Under the pieces are notes generated by a model. The model saw only the letters and a list, made by a program, of their open reading frames with translations. It was not told the DNA's origin and searched no databases. Below are positions 17,951-27,473 of a DNA stretch of 64,000 bases, piece by piece; positions within the stretch are counted from its first letter, which is position 1, and each line of letters opens with the position of its first letter. The stretch is from Paenibacillus agricola. Its GTDB lineage: Bacteria; Bacillota; Bacilli; Paenibacillales; NBRC-103111. The DNA is taken from NCBI RefSeq assembly GCF_011440305.1, contig NZ_JAAOIW010000001.1, positions 620,001 to 684,000 of the forward strand. The letters run 5' to 3'. Made by a program: the position numbers and the translations under genes.

Positions 17951-19837
17951 TCAAGCATGCTGCCGTTTGCGCGGCATTAATGCTTTGACCTCGGTTACTA
18001 ACCGCTCAGCCGTAAGTCCGACCTCTTGGCGTTGCTCCTTAACTGACCCATGCTCAACAAAATAATCGGGTACTCCGAGAATTTTGATTTGCATGCCGTA
18101 ACGGCTTTGGTTAGCGTAAAACTCGAGGACCCCGCTTCCGAAGCCGCCCATTTGTGCGCCTTCTTCCATCGTAATAATCGGCAAATCTTCCTTGGAAAAT
18201 TGAAGCAGCATCGCTTCATCCATCGGTTTAATGAATCGGGCATTTACTACCCTAAGCTGAAGACCATCCTTGCTTAAAGCCTCCGCGGCTTCCAGCGCAA
18301 TGGCAATCATCGGACCAACAGCCAGCACAACAGCGCTGTCTCCAGGTCTTAATACCTCCCACGTACCAATGGGAATCGATTTTAGGGGTTCATCCATGGA
18401 GACGCCCAGTCCGTTGACACGGGGGTAACGAACTGCAATCGGCCCCTCATTGTAATCAATCGATGTTTTCAGCATATGGCGCAGCTCATTCTCATCCTTG
18501 GGCATCATCACTACGATATTCGGCAGGCTGCGTAAATAAGTGATATCAAAAACACCATGATGGGTTTCACCATCTGCACCAACAAATCCGGCACGGTCAA
18601 TCGCAAATACGACATTCAGCTTAGCGCGGCAAATATCGTGCACGACTTGGTCATAGGCTCTTTGCAGGAAGGTCGAGTAAACAGCAAAAACCGGTTTGAT
18701 CCCCTCACTTGCAAGCCCAGCACAGAGCGTAGCCGCGTGTTGCTCAGCTATGCCGACATCAATCATGCGATCCGGGAATTCCTTGGCAAATTTGAGCAAT
18801 CCAGAGCCACCTGGCATAGCTGGTGTTACAGCAACAATCCGATTATCCAGCTTGGCCAGCTCAATTAATGTATCACCGAAAACCTGCGTGTACATCGGAT
18901 GTCCAACAACCTGCAGCATTTTACCTGACTCCACTTTGTAAGGGCTTGCTCCATGCCATGTGTGGGAGTCCGCCTCTGCGGGCAAATAGCCTTTGCCTTT
19001 AAGGGTAAGCACGTGAACCATCACAGGGCCTTCAATCTTCTCGGCTTGCTTCAGCGTTTCCAGCAATGCAGGCAGATTATGACCATCTACAGGGCCTAGA
19101 TAAGTAAAGCCTAATTCCTCAAAAATAACTCCGGAAACGAGCATATATTTTAAGCTGTCCTTCAGCTTTTCCATGGTCTTCGCTAATGTCCCGCCAATGG
19201 CAGGGATTTTTTTCAATAGGTACTCGACTTCCTCTTTGGCCTTCATATAATGTTTATCGGAACGAATTTTGGCCAAATAGTTATGCATCGCTCCGACATT
19301 CGGAGCAATCGACATTTCATTGTCGTTCAAAATCACCATTAAATTTTTCTTTTCATGGCCAATATGGTTCAACGCTTCAAAGGCCATACCTCCAGTTAAA
19401 GCGCCATCGCCGATAATCGCTACGATTTTATTGTGCTCCCCCTTGAGGTCGCGAGCGACTGCCATCCCCATTGCGGCAGATAGCGATGTGCTGCTGTGCC
19501 CAGCTTCCCATACATCATGTTCGCTTTCGGAGCGTTTGACGAAGCCACATAAACCTTTGTATTTGCGAAGCGTATCGAATTGAGCCATACGGCCCGTAAA
19601 CATTTTATGGACGTAGGATTGGTGCCCCACATCAAAAATAAATTTGTCATATGGGCTGTTAAATAAATAATGGAGGGCAATCGTGAGCTCGACAACTCCT
19701 AAATTGGGTGAAAGATGCCCGCCGGTTACCGATAACTTTTCTACAAGAAACTGCCTTGTCTCTCCAGCCAATATTTCTAATTGTTCTATTGAAAGTTTCT
19801 TTAGGTCTTGTGGCTGATTGATATGTTCTAGCAGCAC
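17951..19837 (-). CDS. dxs: 1-deoxy-D-xylulose-5-phosphate synthase
   Basis: 628 residues from the GTG at 19837, chosen from alignment with known Dxs N-termini ([15 protein letters not shown]) and a GGAAAGCGGGG site. The thiamine-diphosphate motif begins [17 protein letters not shown] and includes NDNEMSI. The transketolase domain has [15 protein letters not shown]. It condenses pyruvate and glyceraldehyde 3-phosphate in the first step of the MEP isoprenoid pathway. Grouped with ispA downstream in the pathway. Confidence 0.95.
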   Translation of the reverse strand: MLLEHINQPQDLKKLSIEQLEILAGETRQFLVEKLSVTGGHLSPNLGVVELTIALHYLFNSPYDKFIFDVGHQSYVHKMFTGRMAQFDTLRKYKGLCGFVKRSESEHDVWEAGHSSTSLSAAMGMAVARDLKGEHNKIVAIIGDGALTGGMAFEALNHIGHEKKNLMVILNDNEMSIAPNVGAMHNYLAKIRSDKHYMKAKEEVEYLLKKIPAIGGTLAKTMEKLKDSLKYMLVSGVIFEELGFTYLGPVDGHNLPALLETLKQAEKIEGPVMVHVLTLKGKGYLPAEADSHTWHGASPYKVESGKMLQVVGHPMYTQVFGDTLIELAKLDNRIVAVTPAMPGGSGLLKFAKEFPDRMIDVGIAEQHAATLCAGLASEGIKPVFAVYSTFLQRAYDQVVHDICRAKLNVVFAIDRAGFVGADGETHHGVFDITYLRSLPNIVVMMPKDENELRHMLKTSIDYNEGPIAVRYPRVNGLGVSMDEPLKSIPIGTWEVLRPGDSAVVLAVGPMIAIALEAAEALSKDGLQLRVVNARFIKPMDEAMLLQFSKEDLPIITMEEGAQMGGFGSGVLEFYANQSRYGMQIKILGVPDYFVEHGSVKEQRQEVGLTAERLVTEVKALMPRKRQHA

Positions 19838-19998
19838 GCTGGTTCCCCGCTTTCCTGTTCGGACTGTTGCGTATAATAACAAACACCCCAACCGCAGGAG
19901 TGAATAAGTAATAGTTTCCACTAAACGTTTGATCCATTATACCATAGTGGCATTACGTGCTCAAATATAACATAATACGGAATCGTTTAAATTTCTGA

Positions 19999-20910
19999 TC
20001 ACCTGTCTCTTTTTACCAAAAAATCAGCAAGTTGAAGCAGCCTTTTTGAAAAAGGGAACTCTGCATCCAAAATAGCCTGCTTTCCCTGCTCTGTCAATTC
20101 ACGCATTTTCGCTTGCGAGGCTTCGATACCAACAAAGAAAGGATAAGTTACTTTTTGTTGCTTTTCATCGCTTTTAACAGGCTTTCCCAGCTTTTTCTCA
20201 TCTCCAACAAGATCGAGAATATCGTCTTGAATTTGAAAAGCAAGACCGATATTATAACCGAACTTCTCTAAAGCCTGAAGCTGCTTAGCATTGGCACCTG
20301 CTAGATGTCCGCCTGCTTTCAAGGAAAAAACAATCAGGTCGCTCGTTTTATGCATATGGATATATTCCAATTCTTCCAATCGTGTGAGCCCCTGCTCTCC
20401 TTGCATATCTGCCGCTTGTCCACCTACCATGCCAGGCGCTCCAGCAAGCCTTGAGAGGTCTTCAATAATATCAACAACCCGTTCTGCGGGTACCTGATAA
20501 ACCCGATATGCTTGTACCACGGAGTAAAAAGCATGGGTCAACAAGGCATCCCCAGACAGGACCGCCATTGCTTCTCCATACACCTTGTGGTTAGTTAGCT
20601 TACCGCGGCGGTAATCATCATCGTCCATGGCAGGCAAATCATCGTGAATAAGTGAATAGGTATGAATCATTTCCACAGCGCAGGCGACGGGCATAGCCGC
20701 TGCTATTTGTCCCTCAAGCGCCTCTACTGCCGCCAGCATTAAAATAGGGCGCAGCCGCTTCCCACCTGCCATCAGAGAATACATCATGGATTCGCGGAGT
20801 GTCTGCGGAATATCCCAGATGCCCGGAATGGAAGCAAGCAACGCCGCTTCAACTAGCTGTGCCTGTTGCTCCAAATATTGCTGAATTGTTAGTTCGGCGT
20901 TCATTTCCAT
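19999..20910 (-). CDS. ispA: Farnesyl diphosphate synthase
   Basis: 303 residues. First aspartate-rich motif DDLPAMDDDD (90-99) and second motif QIQDDILD near 225-235. GGKRLRP (49-55) binds pyrophosphate. It makes C15 prenyl diphosphate from IPP and DMAPP. The start may instead be the second ATG (20904), which has better spacing from GGGTG. The start overlaps the xseB stop by 10 bases. Confidence 0.95.
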   Translation of the reverse strand: MEMNAELTIQQYLEQQAQLVEAALLASIPGIWDIPQTLRESMMYSLMAGGKRLRPILMLAAVEALEGQIAAAMPVACAVEMIHTYSLIHDDLPAMDDDDYRRGKLTNHKVYGEAMAVLSGDALLTHAFYSVVQAYRVYQVPAERVVDIIEDLSRLAGAPGMVGGQAADMQGEQGLTRLEELEYIHMHKTSDLIVFSLKAGGHLAGANAKQLQALEKFGYNIGLAFQIQDDILDLVGDEKKLGKPVKSDEKQQKVTYPFFVGIEASQAKMRELTEQGKQAILDAEFPFSKRLLQLADFLVKRDR

Positions 20911-21158
20911 TCACCCTTTTCTTCAGCTGCCGGGTTAAAAGGCTTCTTGACTAACCCACCCTCTTGCTCCATCAAAATTTCGATTTTGTGCTCGACTTGC
21001 TCCAGCTTGCTTCCACACAATTGGGAAAGCTTCATCCCTTCTTGAAACAGCTCAATAGCTTGCTCCAAAGGGACGTCGCCACCCTCTAGGGAGGCTACAA
21101 TCTGTTCCAGCTTATCCATTGCCTGCTCAAAGCTAAGCGTCGTTTCCTGTTTTGCCAT
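20901..21158 (-). CDS. xseB: Exodeoxyribonuclease VII small subunit
   Basis: 85 residues from the ATG at 21158, preceded by GGAGAAG. The pattern LSFEQAMDKLEQIVASLEGGDVPLEQ is diagnostic for XseB. It forms the multimeric small subunit of the single-strand-specific nuclease with XseA. Its 5' end overlaps xseA by 26 bases. Confidence 0.95.
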   Translation of the reverse strand: MAKQETTLSFEQAMDKLEQIVASLEGGDVPLEQAIELFQEGMKLSQLCGSKLEQVEHKIEILMEQEGGLVKKPFNPAAEEKGEWK

Positions 21159-22509
21159 TTTGCTTCTCCTCCATTGACCACACATGACAATCCACGTTTC
21201 CATCTGAGAGCCTCAGTTTTAGGACATCCCCGATCTGGACCTGCTGAATGGATTTAATCAATTGTTGCTCGTTTTCATCATAAACTAGGCTGTATCCACG
21301 CTGCATCACCTTCAATGGACTAAGTGCATCCAATTGGCGGATCACTGCTACAAGCCCTTGTCGTTTCTGGTTTCTAGCTGTATGCATAGCCTGCTGCAGC
21401 TGGCGAACTGTTGAGCTGAGGCGGCGCTTGGCATAAACCACCTGTTCCTTCGGGTTAAACTTGGACAAGCTTTTGCCCAGCTTTAAATGGCTTTCCTGCA
21501 GCTTGGCTAGCCTTCTGCGCATTTTATAGCCCAGCTGCTCTGTTGTCCTGTCCAAGCGCTCCACCCTCTGTATCAATAGCTGTCTACGCGGATTCAGAAA
21601 GACGGGTGAGCGCCTTGCCCTGCGCAGACGTTCGCGGTTACGTTCCAGTTGATTGGATAAGCCGCTGTACAACCGCTGATTGATATAGGCAAGCTGCTGC
21701 TTTAATTCCAATTGATGCGGCACCGCTAATTCGGCTGCGGCTGTTGGCGTTGCTGCTCGAAGATCGGCAACAAAATCGGCGATCGTAAAATCGGTTTCGT
21801 GACCTACGGCTGAAATAATCGGAATGGCAGAGGCAAATATCGAGCGCGCCACAACTTCTTCATTAAACGCCCATAGCTCCTCCAGCGAGCCGCCGCCGCG
21901 TCCTATGATCAGGACATCTACGTCCTTCCGAGCGTTCATCGCTTCGATAGCCCTTACAATAGCAGGCGCAGCCTGATTCCCTTGAACGAGCACTGGGTAG
22001 AGCAGGATCGGGACATTGGGATAGCGGCGTTGAAGCGTAATCACAATGTCACGAACGGCTGCCCCTGTCGGTGAAGTAATAATCCCGATGGCCTTAGGAA
22101 AGCGAGGTAATGGTTTTTTACGCTCGGCAGCAAACAGGCCTTCATCAGCAAGCTTTTTCTTCAACTGCTCGAAAGCCAGGTACAAGCTTCCGATCCCATC
22201 GGGCTGCATTTGGGTCACGTAAAATTGGTATTGCCCATCACGCTCATAAACCGATATATTTCCGCATGCTAATACTTTTGTGCCTTCTTTGGGAATAAAG
22301 CCAATCCGCTGGTTGTTGGAAGAAAACATAATGCTTTTGAGACGACTATCTGCATCCTTAAGCGTAAAGTACATATGTCCACTGGAATGATGTGTAAAAT
22401 TGGAAATTTCCCCGCGGACCCAGACATCCTGCAGGGTATTGTCACTCTCAAGCCGCATTTTAATATAGCGGTTTAATTCCTTGATGGAAAGCACTTTTTT
22501 TTCCCTCAT
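21133..22509 (-). CDS. xseA: Exodeoxyribonuclease VII large subunit
   Basis: 458 residues. N-terminal OB fold (LQDVWVRGEISNFTHHSSGHMYFTLKD), then the catalytic domain (GIITSPTGAAVRDI; GRGGGSLEELWAFNEE; SAVGHETDFTIADFVADLRA), then a long coiled-coil region. Ribosome site is weak (GGATAATCT), three bases after the folD stop, which suggests coupled translation. Confidence 0.95.
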   Translation of the reverse strand: MREKKVLSIKELNRYIKMRLESDNTLQDVWVRGEISNFTHHSSGHMYFTLKDADSRLKSIMFSSNNQRIGFIPKEGTKVLACGNISVYERDGQYQFYVTQMQPDGIGSLYLAFEQLKKKLADEGLFAAERKKPLPRFPKAIGIITSPTGAAVRDIVITLQRRYPNVPILLYPVLVQGNQAAPAIVRAIEAMNARKDVDVLIIGRGGGSLEELWAFNEEVVARSIFASAIPIISAVGHETDFTIADFVADLRAATPTAAAELAVPHQLELKQQLAYINQRLYSGLSNQLERNRERLRRARRSPVFLNPRRQLLIQRVERLDRTTEQLGYKMRRRLAKLQESHLKLGKSLSKFNPKEQVVYAKRRLSSTVRQLQQAMHTARNQKRQGLVAVIRQLDALSPLKVMQRGYSLVYDENEQQLIKSIQQVQIGDVLKLRLSDGNVDCHVWSMEEKQNGKTGNDA

Positions 22510-22512
22510 AGA

Positions 22513-23379
22513 TTATCCATTCACTTGCGCTTTTAAAGAACGGGACGCTGCATCAAGTGTATTTTTCAATAAAATCGTAATCGTCATTGGCCCTACGCAG
22601 CCTGGTACAGGAGTAATATAGCTGGCCGTATCAAGGACGTCATCAAAGTCAACGTCACCTGCCAATTTGCCTGTGTCTAAGCGGTTAATACCTACGTCAA
22701 TTACGATAGCCCCTGGCTTAACATGCTCTTTCCTTATCATCCTAGGCTTGCCTACAGCAGCAATTAAAATATCCGCTTGGCTGGTGATCTCAGCCATATT
22801 GGCCGTTTTGGAATGGCAGATGGTCACTGTTGCATGCTCCCTAAGCAATAAAATAGCCATCGGCTTCCCCACAATGTTGCTTCTTCCAATCACTACGGCA
22901 TGCTTGCCTGCAAGTTCTACACCAATATGCTTCAAAATGGCAATAACACCTGCTGGCGTGCATGGAGCCGGTCCTTCTTTGCCAATCATCAAATTGCCCA
23001 CGTTAACCGGATGAAAGCAATCTGCGTCCTTCTCTACAGCTATCGCTTCAACCACTTTATCTTCGGAGATATGCTTGGGTAATGGAGATTGCACTAGAAT
23101 GCCGTGGATTTTGGGGCTTTGGTTCAGCTTTTCTATTAAAGCCAAAACCTCTTTCTCTGAAACACCCGCCTCTAAGCGATGAACCTCGGAGTACATGCCA
23201 GCTTCCTCACATGCCTTAGCTTTATTGCGGACATATACTTGAGAAGCCGGGTCCTCTCCTACAATAATAACAGCTAAGCCCGGTTGAACACCTTGTTGCG
23301 CCAGCTTGGCTACATCCTCTTTGATTTGTGCGCGGTAAGCACCTGTAATTTCCTTGCCATTAATAACCTGTGCAGACAT
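22513..23379 (-). CDS. folD: Methylenetetrahydrofolate dehydrogenase/cyclohydrolase
   Basis: 288 residues. Signatures VYVRNKAKACEEAGM with the catalytic Lys, QSPLPKHI, and the Rossmann motif VVIGRSNIVGKPMA. PGGVGPMT-like end motif reads PVPGCVGPMTI, with Cys where Gly is usual. Interconverts methylene-, methenyl- and formyl-tetrahydrofolate. AAGGGG precedes the ATG. Confidence 0.95.
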   Translation of the reverse strand: MSAQVINGKEITGAYRAQIKEDVAKLAQQGVQPGLAVIIVGEDPASQVYVRNKAKACEEAGMYSEVHRLEAGVSEKEVLALIEKLNQSPKIHGILVQSPLPKHISEDKVVEAIAVEKDADCFHPVNVGNLMIGKEGPAPCTPAGVIAILKHIGVELAGKHAVVIGRSNIVGKPMAILLLREHATVTICHSKTANMAEITSQADILIAAVGKPRMIRKEHVKPGAIVIDVGINRLDTGKLAGDVDFDDVLDTASYITPVPGCVGPMTITILLKNTLDAASRSLKAQVNG

Positions 23380-23394
23380 GTTGTGTCCCCTTCC

Positions 23395-23853
23395 TTAACT
23401 ACTTAGTAGGTTGGCTTTAATATCATCCAATTCTTTGATCATTTTACCTAACACACCGTTAACGAATTTGCCGGATTCCTCGGTACCAAAATGCTTTGAC
23501 AAATCAATTGCCTCATTGACAACAACCTTGGGAGGAACATCATCTCGATACAACATTTCATAAGCGGCTAAACGCAAAATTTCACGGTCTACGCGGGAGA
23601 GCCTGTCCATCTGCCAATTTTTCAAATATTCCTTAAGCAGATCATCGATCACTTCTTTATTCGCTAATGTGCCTTCTACTAGCTCCAGGATTTCCTCATG
23701 GGAAATAACATCCTTGTTTTTGACCAGCTCCGACTCATCGTCACTCTGGGCCTCTTCGATCACGTTCGTAATGGCTTCACTTAAGCTCATATGGTTCATT
23801 TCGATTTGGTACAGGCTTTGGAGCGCTAGCTCTCTTGCCAATCTTCTTCTCAC
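23395..23853 (-). CDS. nusB: Transcription antitermination factor NusB
   Basis: 152 residues from a GTG start, 10 bases after AGGAGG. The all-helical NusB fold is evident (LARELALQSLYQIEMN; RVDREILRLAAYEML; VVNEAIDLSKHFG). An acidic insert at about 35-45 (QSDDESE) is longer than in most. It acts with NusE on rRNA antitermination. Two tandem hairpin elements occupy its leader, and a terminator separates it from the gene upstream, so it must have its own promoter in 23854-23960. Confidence 0.94.
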   Translation of the reverse strand: MRRRLARELALQSLYQIEMNHMSLSEAITNVIEEAQSDDESELVKNKDVISHEEILELVEGTLANKEVIDDLLKEYLKNWQMDRLSRVDREILRLAAYEMLYRDDVPPKVVVNEAIDLSKHFGTEESGKFVNGVLGKMIKELDDIKANLLSS

Positions 23854-23861
23854 TTTATTGT

Positions 23862-23949
23862 TTCCTCCTAAGAGTTTTCCGTAGGAAAACTAACTTCGTA
23901 AGCATTTGCTGAGTTTTTGCCCTTAGGCAAAAACTTGCATCGTAAGCAT
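23862..23949 (-). repeat. Hairpin-SD leader element, tandem copies B1/B2 (before nusB)
   Basis: B1: stem GTTTTCC/GGAAAAC (23874-23890), flanked on the minus strand by ATGCTTACGAAGTTA upstream and TCTTAGGAGG downstream. B2: stem GTTTTTGCC/GGCAAAAAC (23913-23934), preceded by ATGCTTACGATGCAA. Only B1 adjoins a Shine-Dalgarno. Both share the ATGCTTACGA box, so the unit has been duplicated head to tail. Confidence 0.8.
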
Positions 23950-23960
23950 AAATCTTGACT

Positions 23961-23995
23961 AAACAAAAAAAATCCTTGGCAAGAACCAGGGATTT
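23961..23995 (-). terminator. Terminator after DUF2273 gene
   Basis: Stem AAATCCTTGG/CCAGGGATTT (one G-T pair), followed on the minus strand by a run of eight T. It starts at the stop codon of the DUF2273 gene and closes the asp23-amaP-DUF2273 unit. Confidence 0.85.
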
Positions 23996-24231
23996 CATCT
24001 CAATCTCCATTTGTCCATGAGCCAACGCCACATTGCTTCAACGGGAATGGCGGGCTCTCCCCGCTCCATACGACTCCCTATCTGATAACAAGTATATACG
24101 ATTAGGGCAAAGATTAACATATCCCACAATCCGCAAATTAAATAGACGAGTCCCAAACCTACACCAGCAGCAAAACCCATGGATTTGCCTCGGTGTCTTT
24201 CCCAGAGTAGTTCCCATACCCCAATCCACAT
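23995..24231 (-). CDS. DUF2273 small membrane protein
   Basis: 78 residues from the ATG at 24231; a GTG at 24243 is also possible. Two hydrophobic helices (GFAAGVGLGLVYLICGLW and MLIFALIVYTCYQIG) with a basic, Trp-rich C-terminus. Members are typically found next to amaP and asp23 in Firmicutes and are thought to be part of the same envelope-stress assembly. Two bases after the amaP stop. Confidence 0.85.
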   Translation of the reverse strand: MWIGVWELLWERHRGKSMGFAAGVGLGLVYLICGLWDMLIFALIVYTCYQIGSRMERGEPAIPVEAMWRWLMDKWRLR

Positions 24232-24245
24232 GGAAGAACCCACCT

Positions 24246-24806
24246 CTACTCCACCCGACTTTTAAATGTAGGGGATGATTGTTGAATGTTGGCGATAAAT
24301 ACCGTAACAACGGCAACAGGAATGCCTGTAATATCCTCAATATGCTTTTTAATATTGGCTTGCATCTCTTCTGTTAGCTCGGGAATGGAGCTTTCACCAT
24401 CTACGATCGCTCGAATAATAATTTCCAAGCCTGCGGGACTTACTTTCACACGAGCCTTTAAATCCTTGACTCCGCGGGCACGGCGTGCTGCCTTTAAAGC
24501 CAGATTTTCTACGGTTTCAACCGAAATGCGAATATCGCCTAATTCCGTTCGTTGATCAATCGATGGAACTACTGCTTGGCCACGCGGCAAAGATACAATC
24601 AGCAAACGAATACTGATTAGTGCTACTATAACTGTAAATGTAATAAAGGTTAAAGCTATATTCAAATCAAAATATACAGCTTGCGCAAATCTGCCAACCT
24701 TATCAAAAGGAATCCATCCAAGAGCGCAGAACAGGAGCGTGCAACTTACGATCAAAGCAACTGCGCTGAGCACGAAGATAAGCAATCTATCCATCACTTT
24801 TACCAC
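24246..24806 (-). CDS. amaP: Alkaline shock membrane anchor protein AmaP
   Basis: 186 residues from a GTG at 24806, 9 bases from AAGGAG; the ATG at 24794 is too far away (21 bases). Two N-terminal transmembrane helices (about 8-30 and 50-75) are followed by an Asp23-like cytoplasmic domain (VENLALKAARRARGVKDLKARVKVS). In Staphylococcus AmaP anchors Asp23 at the membrane. Between asp23 and DUF2273 genes. Confidence 0.88.
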   Translation of the reverse strand: MVKVMDRLLIFVLSAVALIVSCTLLFCALGWIPFDKVGRFAQAVYFDLNIALTFITFTVIVALISIRLLIVSLPRGQAVVPSIDQRTELGDIRISVETVENLALKAARRARGVKDLKARVKVSPAGLEIIIRAIVDGESSIPELTEEMQANIKKHIEDITGIPVAVVTVFIANIQQSSPTFKSRVE

Positions 24807-24833
24807 AAAACCGGACTCCTTCCGAATGAGAGC

Positions 24834-24861
24834 AAACCCCCTTATTGCTTGAAGGGGGTTT
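24834..24861. terminator. Hairpin between asp23 and amaP
   Basis: AAACCCCCTT pairs with AAGGGGGTTT around an 8-base loop. In the transcription direction (minus) no T-run follows. It may attenuate transcription or protect the asp23 3' end, giving more Asp23 than anchor. Confidence 0.5.
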
Positions 24862-24922
24862 TCCAATCCTTTTTTTCACATTATCAGAAAGAAAAATCAG
24901 AAAGAAAACTTGCACGACTCAC

Positions 24923-25333
24923 TTACTTCACTCGGTGAGGGAGAACTTCCGTTTCTTCTACCCGGTCAACCGTCTTGAAGATAACATCGTGAATATGAAT
25001 ATTGACTTCCTTCACATGTAGTCCCGTCATGGATTCAATAGCATTCTTCACATTAAGCTGTACACCTGCCGCTACCTCAGGAATTCGTGTGCCAAACTCA
25101 ATGACAATGGATACGTCAACGGCTGCTTCACGTTGGCCAACCTCAACTTTAACACCTTTGGACAAATTTTTACGTCCCAATAGCTCGGCAATTCCACCAG
25201 CAAAGCCACCACTCATACCAGCAACGCCAGGAACCTCAATCGTAGCCATACCCGCAATAATTTCAATGACTTCGGGTGCAATCTGGATCGTGCCCATTTC
25301 TGTTTTCTCATAATCGGCCGCAATAATCGTCAT
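24923..25333 (-). CDS. Asp23/Gls24-family envelope stress protein
   Basis: 136 residues, like B. subtilis YqhY. Core pattern: GTIQIAPEVIEIIAGMATIEVPGVAGMSGGF, then KGVKVEVGQREAAVDVSI and LHVKEVNIHIHDV (quoted in parts). GGAGG stands 8 bases before the ATG. Genetic work on YqhY links it to fatty-acid synthesis control, and accB/accC lie immediately upstream here as well. Confidence 0.92.
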   Translation of the reverse strand: MTIIAADYEKTEMGTIQIAPEVIEIIAGMATIEVPGVAGMSGGFAGGIAELLGRKNLSKGVKVEVGQREAAVDVSIVIEFGTRIPEVAAGVQLNVKNAIESMTGLHVKEVNIHIHDVIFKTVDRVEETEVLPHRVK

Positions 25334-25475
25334 GGTTAGATGCCTCCTTTGTTGAAATTACGATAAGCAACATGTACTCGCTCTCGTAATGTTTCCATTT
25401 ATATGTATGCACGAAGTTACAAAACTTGTCTTAGCCACTACTATATCATTATAAGATTACAGTGACAAATAGTAG

Positions 25476-26834
25476 CTAAGAAGCAGGATCATTCACATCG
25501 TGGTCCTCAAGAAATTTAATGTCAAAGTCACCGGAAATAAATTTATGGTGCTCCATCAGCTTTAAATGAAAAGGGATGGTTGAGTGAATACCTTCAACCG
25601 TAAATTCGGACAAGGCACGTTTCATACGCTGGATCGCTTCATCCCGAGTTCTTCCCCACACAATCAGCTTGGCGATCATCGAATCATAATGTGGTGAAAT
25701 GGTATAGCCTGGGTAAGCGGCGCTATCGACCCGGACACCGAATCCACCTGGTGGCAGGTAAAATTGGATTTGTCCAGCCGAAGGCATGAAATTACGGGTA
25801 GAATCCTCGGCATTAATTCGGCATTCAATAGCCCAGCCTTCAATTCTCACTTCATCCTGTGTGAAGGATAATGGCTCCCCTTCAGCAACGCGGATCATCT
25901 CTTTAATGATATCGATCCGTGTGATCATCTCGGTAACGGGATGCTCAACTTGAATCCGAGTATTCATTTCCATAAAATAAAACTCTCCGTCCGCTCCCAA
26001 CAGAAATTCCAAAGTGCCCGCTCCCGAATAATTAACGGCTTTTGCTGCACGTACAGCAGCTTGCCCCATCCGTGTGCGAACTTCTTCGGTAATAATCGGG
26101 CATGGCGCTTCTTCAACAAGCTTTTGGCGCCTGCGTTGTACGGAACAATCCCGCTCACCCAGATGAACGACATTGCCATGCTTATCTGCCAATATTTGAA
26201 TTTCCACATGTTTCATTCCGGTCAAATATTTTTCCAAATAAACACCGGCATTGCCAAATGCATTTTGTGCTTCTTGCTGGGCTGTAGTAATTTGTTGAAC
26301 GAGCATTTCCTCATTATCAGCAATGCGGATTCCTTTGCCGCCTCCTCCGGCTGTTGCTTTAATAATAACGGGATACCCAATTTCACGGGCAATACGTACC
26401 GCGTCATCCATATCTTCAACAAGCCCATCGGAACCGGGTATAATAGGTACCTCCGCATGCTTCATGGTAAGCTTGGCGACCGCTTTATCGCCCATCCGAT
26501 TGATCGCATCCGGCGAAGGCCCGATAAAGGTAATATTACAGCTCTCACAAATTTCGGCAAAGTCGGCATTCTCCGCTAGAAAACCGTAGCCTGGATGAAT
26601 CGCATCGGTATCAGTCAAAGTCGCGACGCTCATTATATTGGTTAAATTCAGGTAGCTATCCTTTGACAAGGTAGGCCCGATACAATAGGCTTCGTCTGCA
26701 AGCCGTACATGCAGCGACTCTCGATCCGCCTCCGAATAGACAGCTACCGTAGATATCCCCATTTCACGGCAAGCGCGAATAATACGGACGGCAATTTCAC
26801 CACGGTTGGCAATTAATATTTTTTGAAACTTCAC
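25476..26834 (-). CDS. accC: Biotin carboxylase subunit of acetyl-CoA carboxylase
   Basis: 452 residues from GTG at 26834, 8 bases after AGGAGG. ATP-grasp enzyme: N-terminal [17 protein letters not shown], glycine-rich loop GGGGKGIRI (164-172), and [16 protein letters not shown]. It carboxylates biotin on AccB, the first step of fatty-acid synthesis. Separated from accB only by a hairpin-SD element, so that element lies inside the operon. Confidence 0.96.
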   Translation of the reverse strand: MKFQKILIANRGEIAVRIIRACREMGISTVAVYSEADRESLHVRLADEAYCIGPTLSKDSYLNLTNIMSVATLTDTDAIHPGYGFLAENADFAEICESCNITFIGPSPDAINRMGDKAVAKLTMKHAEVPIIPGSDGLVEDMDDAVRIAREIGYPVIIKATAGGGGKGIRIADNEEMLVQQITTAQQEAQNAFGNAGVYLEKYLTGMKHVEIQILADKHGNVVHLGERDCSVQRRRQKLVEEAPCPIITEEVRTRMGQAAVRAAKAVNYSGAGTLEFLLGADGEFYFMEMNTRIQVEHPVTEMITRIDIIKEMIRVAEGEPLSFTQDEVRIEGWAIECRINAEDSTRNFMPSAGQIQFYLPPGGFGVRVDSAAYPGYTISPHYDSMIAKLIVWGRTRDEAIQRMKRALSEFTVEGIHSTIPFHLKLMEHHKFISGDFDIKFLEDHDVNDPAS

Positions 26835-26837
26835 GCG

Positions 26838-26885
26838 TGTTTCCTCCTAAAAGTTTTGCGTTAGCAAAACTGGCTTCTAAGCAAT
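26838..26885 (-). repeat. Hairpin-SD leader element, copy C (accB-accC gap)
   Basis: Fills the whole accB-accC gap. On the minus strand: TTGCTTAGAAGCC, stem AGTTTTGC, loop TAAC, stem GCAAAACT, then TTTAGGAGG before the accC GTG. The stem sequence differs from copies A and B on both arms, so pairing is conserved by compensatory change. Confidence 0.78.
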
Positions 26886-27391
26886 TACTCTGGTTTTACA
26901 AGGAACAAAGGTTGTCCGTATTCCACCAATTGTCCGTTTTCAGCCAAAATCTCAACGATTTCACCTTTAATTTCAGCTTCAATCTCATTCATCAGCTTCA
27001 TCGCTTCGATAATACAGACCACAGACTTCTCTTTGACCTGGCTACCTTTGTCCACAAAATCAGCAGCACCCGGCGAAGAGGCCGTGTAAAATGTACCTAC
27101 CATGGGAGAAACGATTTTATGTAAGTTTGCATTTGCCGCAGGGGCTATGGGAGCATCCGGCACTGTTATATGGCTTTCCGTATTATGGGCTTGTATAACA
27201 TTTTGAGGTAAAGATTGGGGTGTTGAATGTTGAAATGAGTGCTGAACAGGTGAAGATGCAAATACTACGGACTCCGTTTTGTTAGGTTTGCGAATAAGCA
27301 AACGAGAGCCTTCATTTTCAATTTCTAATTCCTGTAAGGAACTTTGGTCGATCAATTTGATCAATTCTTTAATTTCATTAAGTTTAAACAC
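26885..27391 (-). CDS. accB: Biotin carboxyl carrier protein of acetyl-CoA carboxylase
   Basis: 168 residues from GTG at 27391, 8 bases after GGAG; a GTG at 27400 overlaps the site. N-terminal helix (KLNEIKELIKLID), a Pro/Ala/Ser/Gln linker (about 45-90), and the biotinyl domain with EAMKLMNE; Lys132 is the biotinylation site. First gene of the accB-accC pair. Confidence 0.95.
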   Translation of the reverse strand: MFKLNEIKELIKLIDQSSLQELEIENEGSRLLIRKPNKTESVVFASSPVQHSFQHSTPQSLPQNVIQAHNTESHITVPDAPIAPAANANLHKIVSPMVGTFYTASSPGAADFVDKGSQVKEKSVVCIIEAMKLMNEIEAEIKGEIVEILAENGQLVEYGQPLFLVKPE

Positions 27392-27473
27392 GAGATTCAC
27401 TCCTTCAACAATGGTGAAACAATAACGTTGCTATTATACCACAAACCGAATACAAAGAAAGAGTTTCCTCCGA

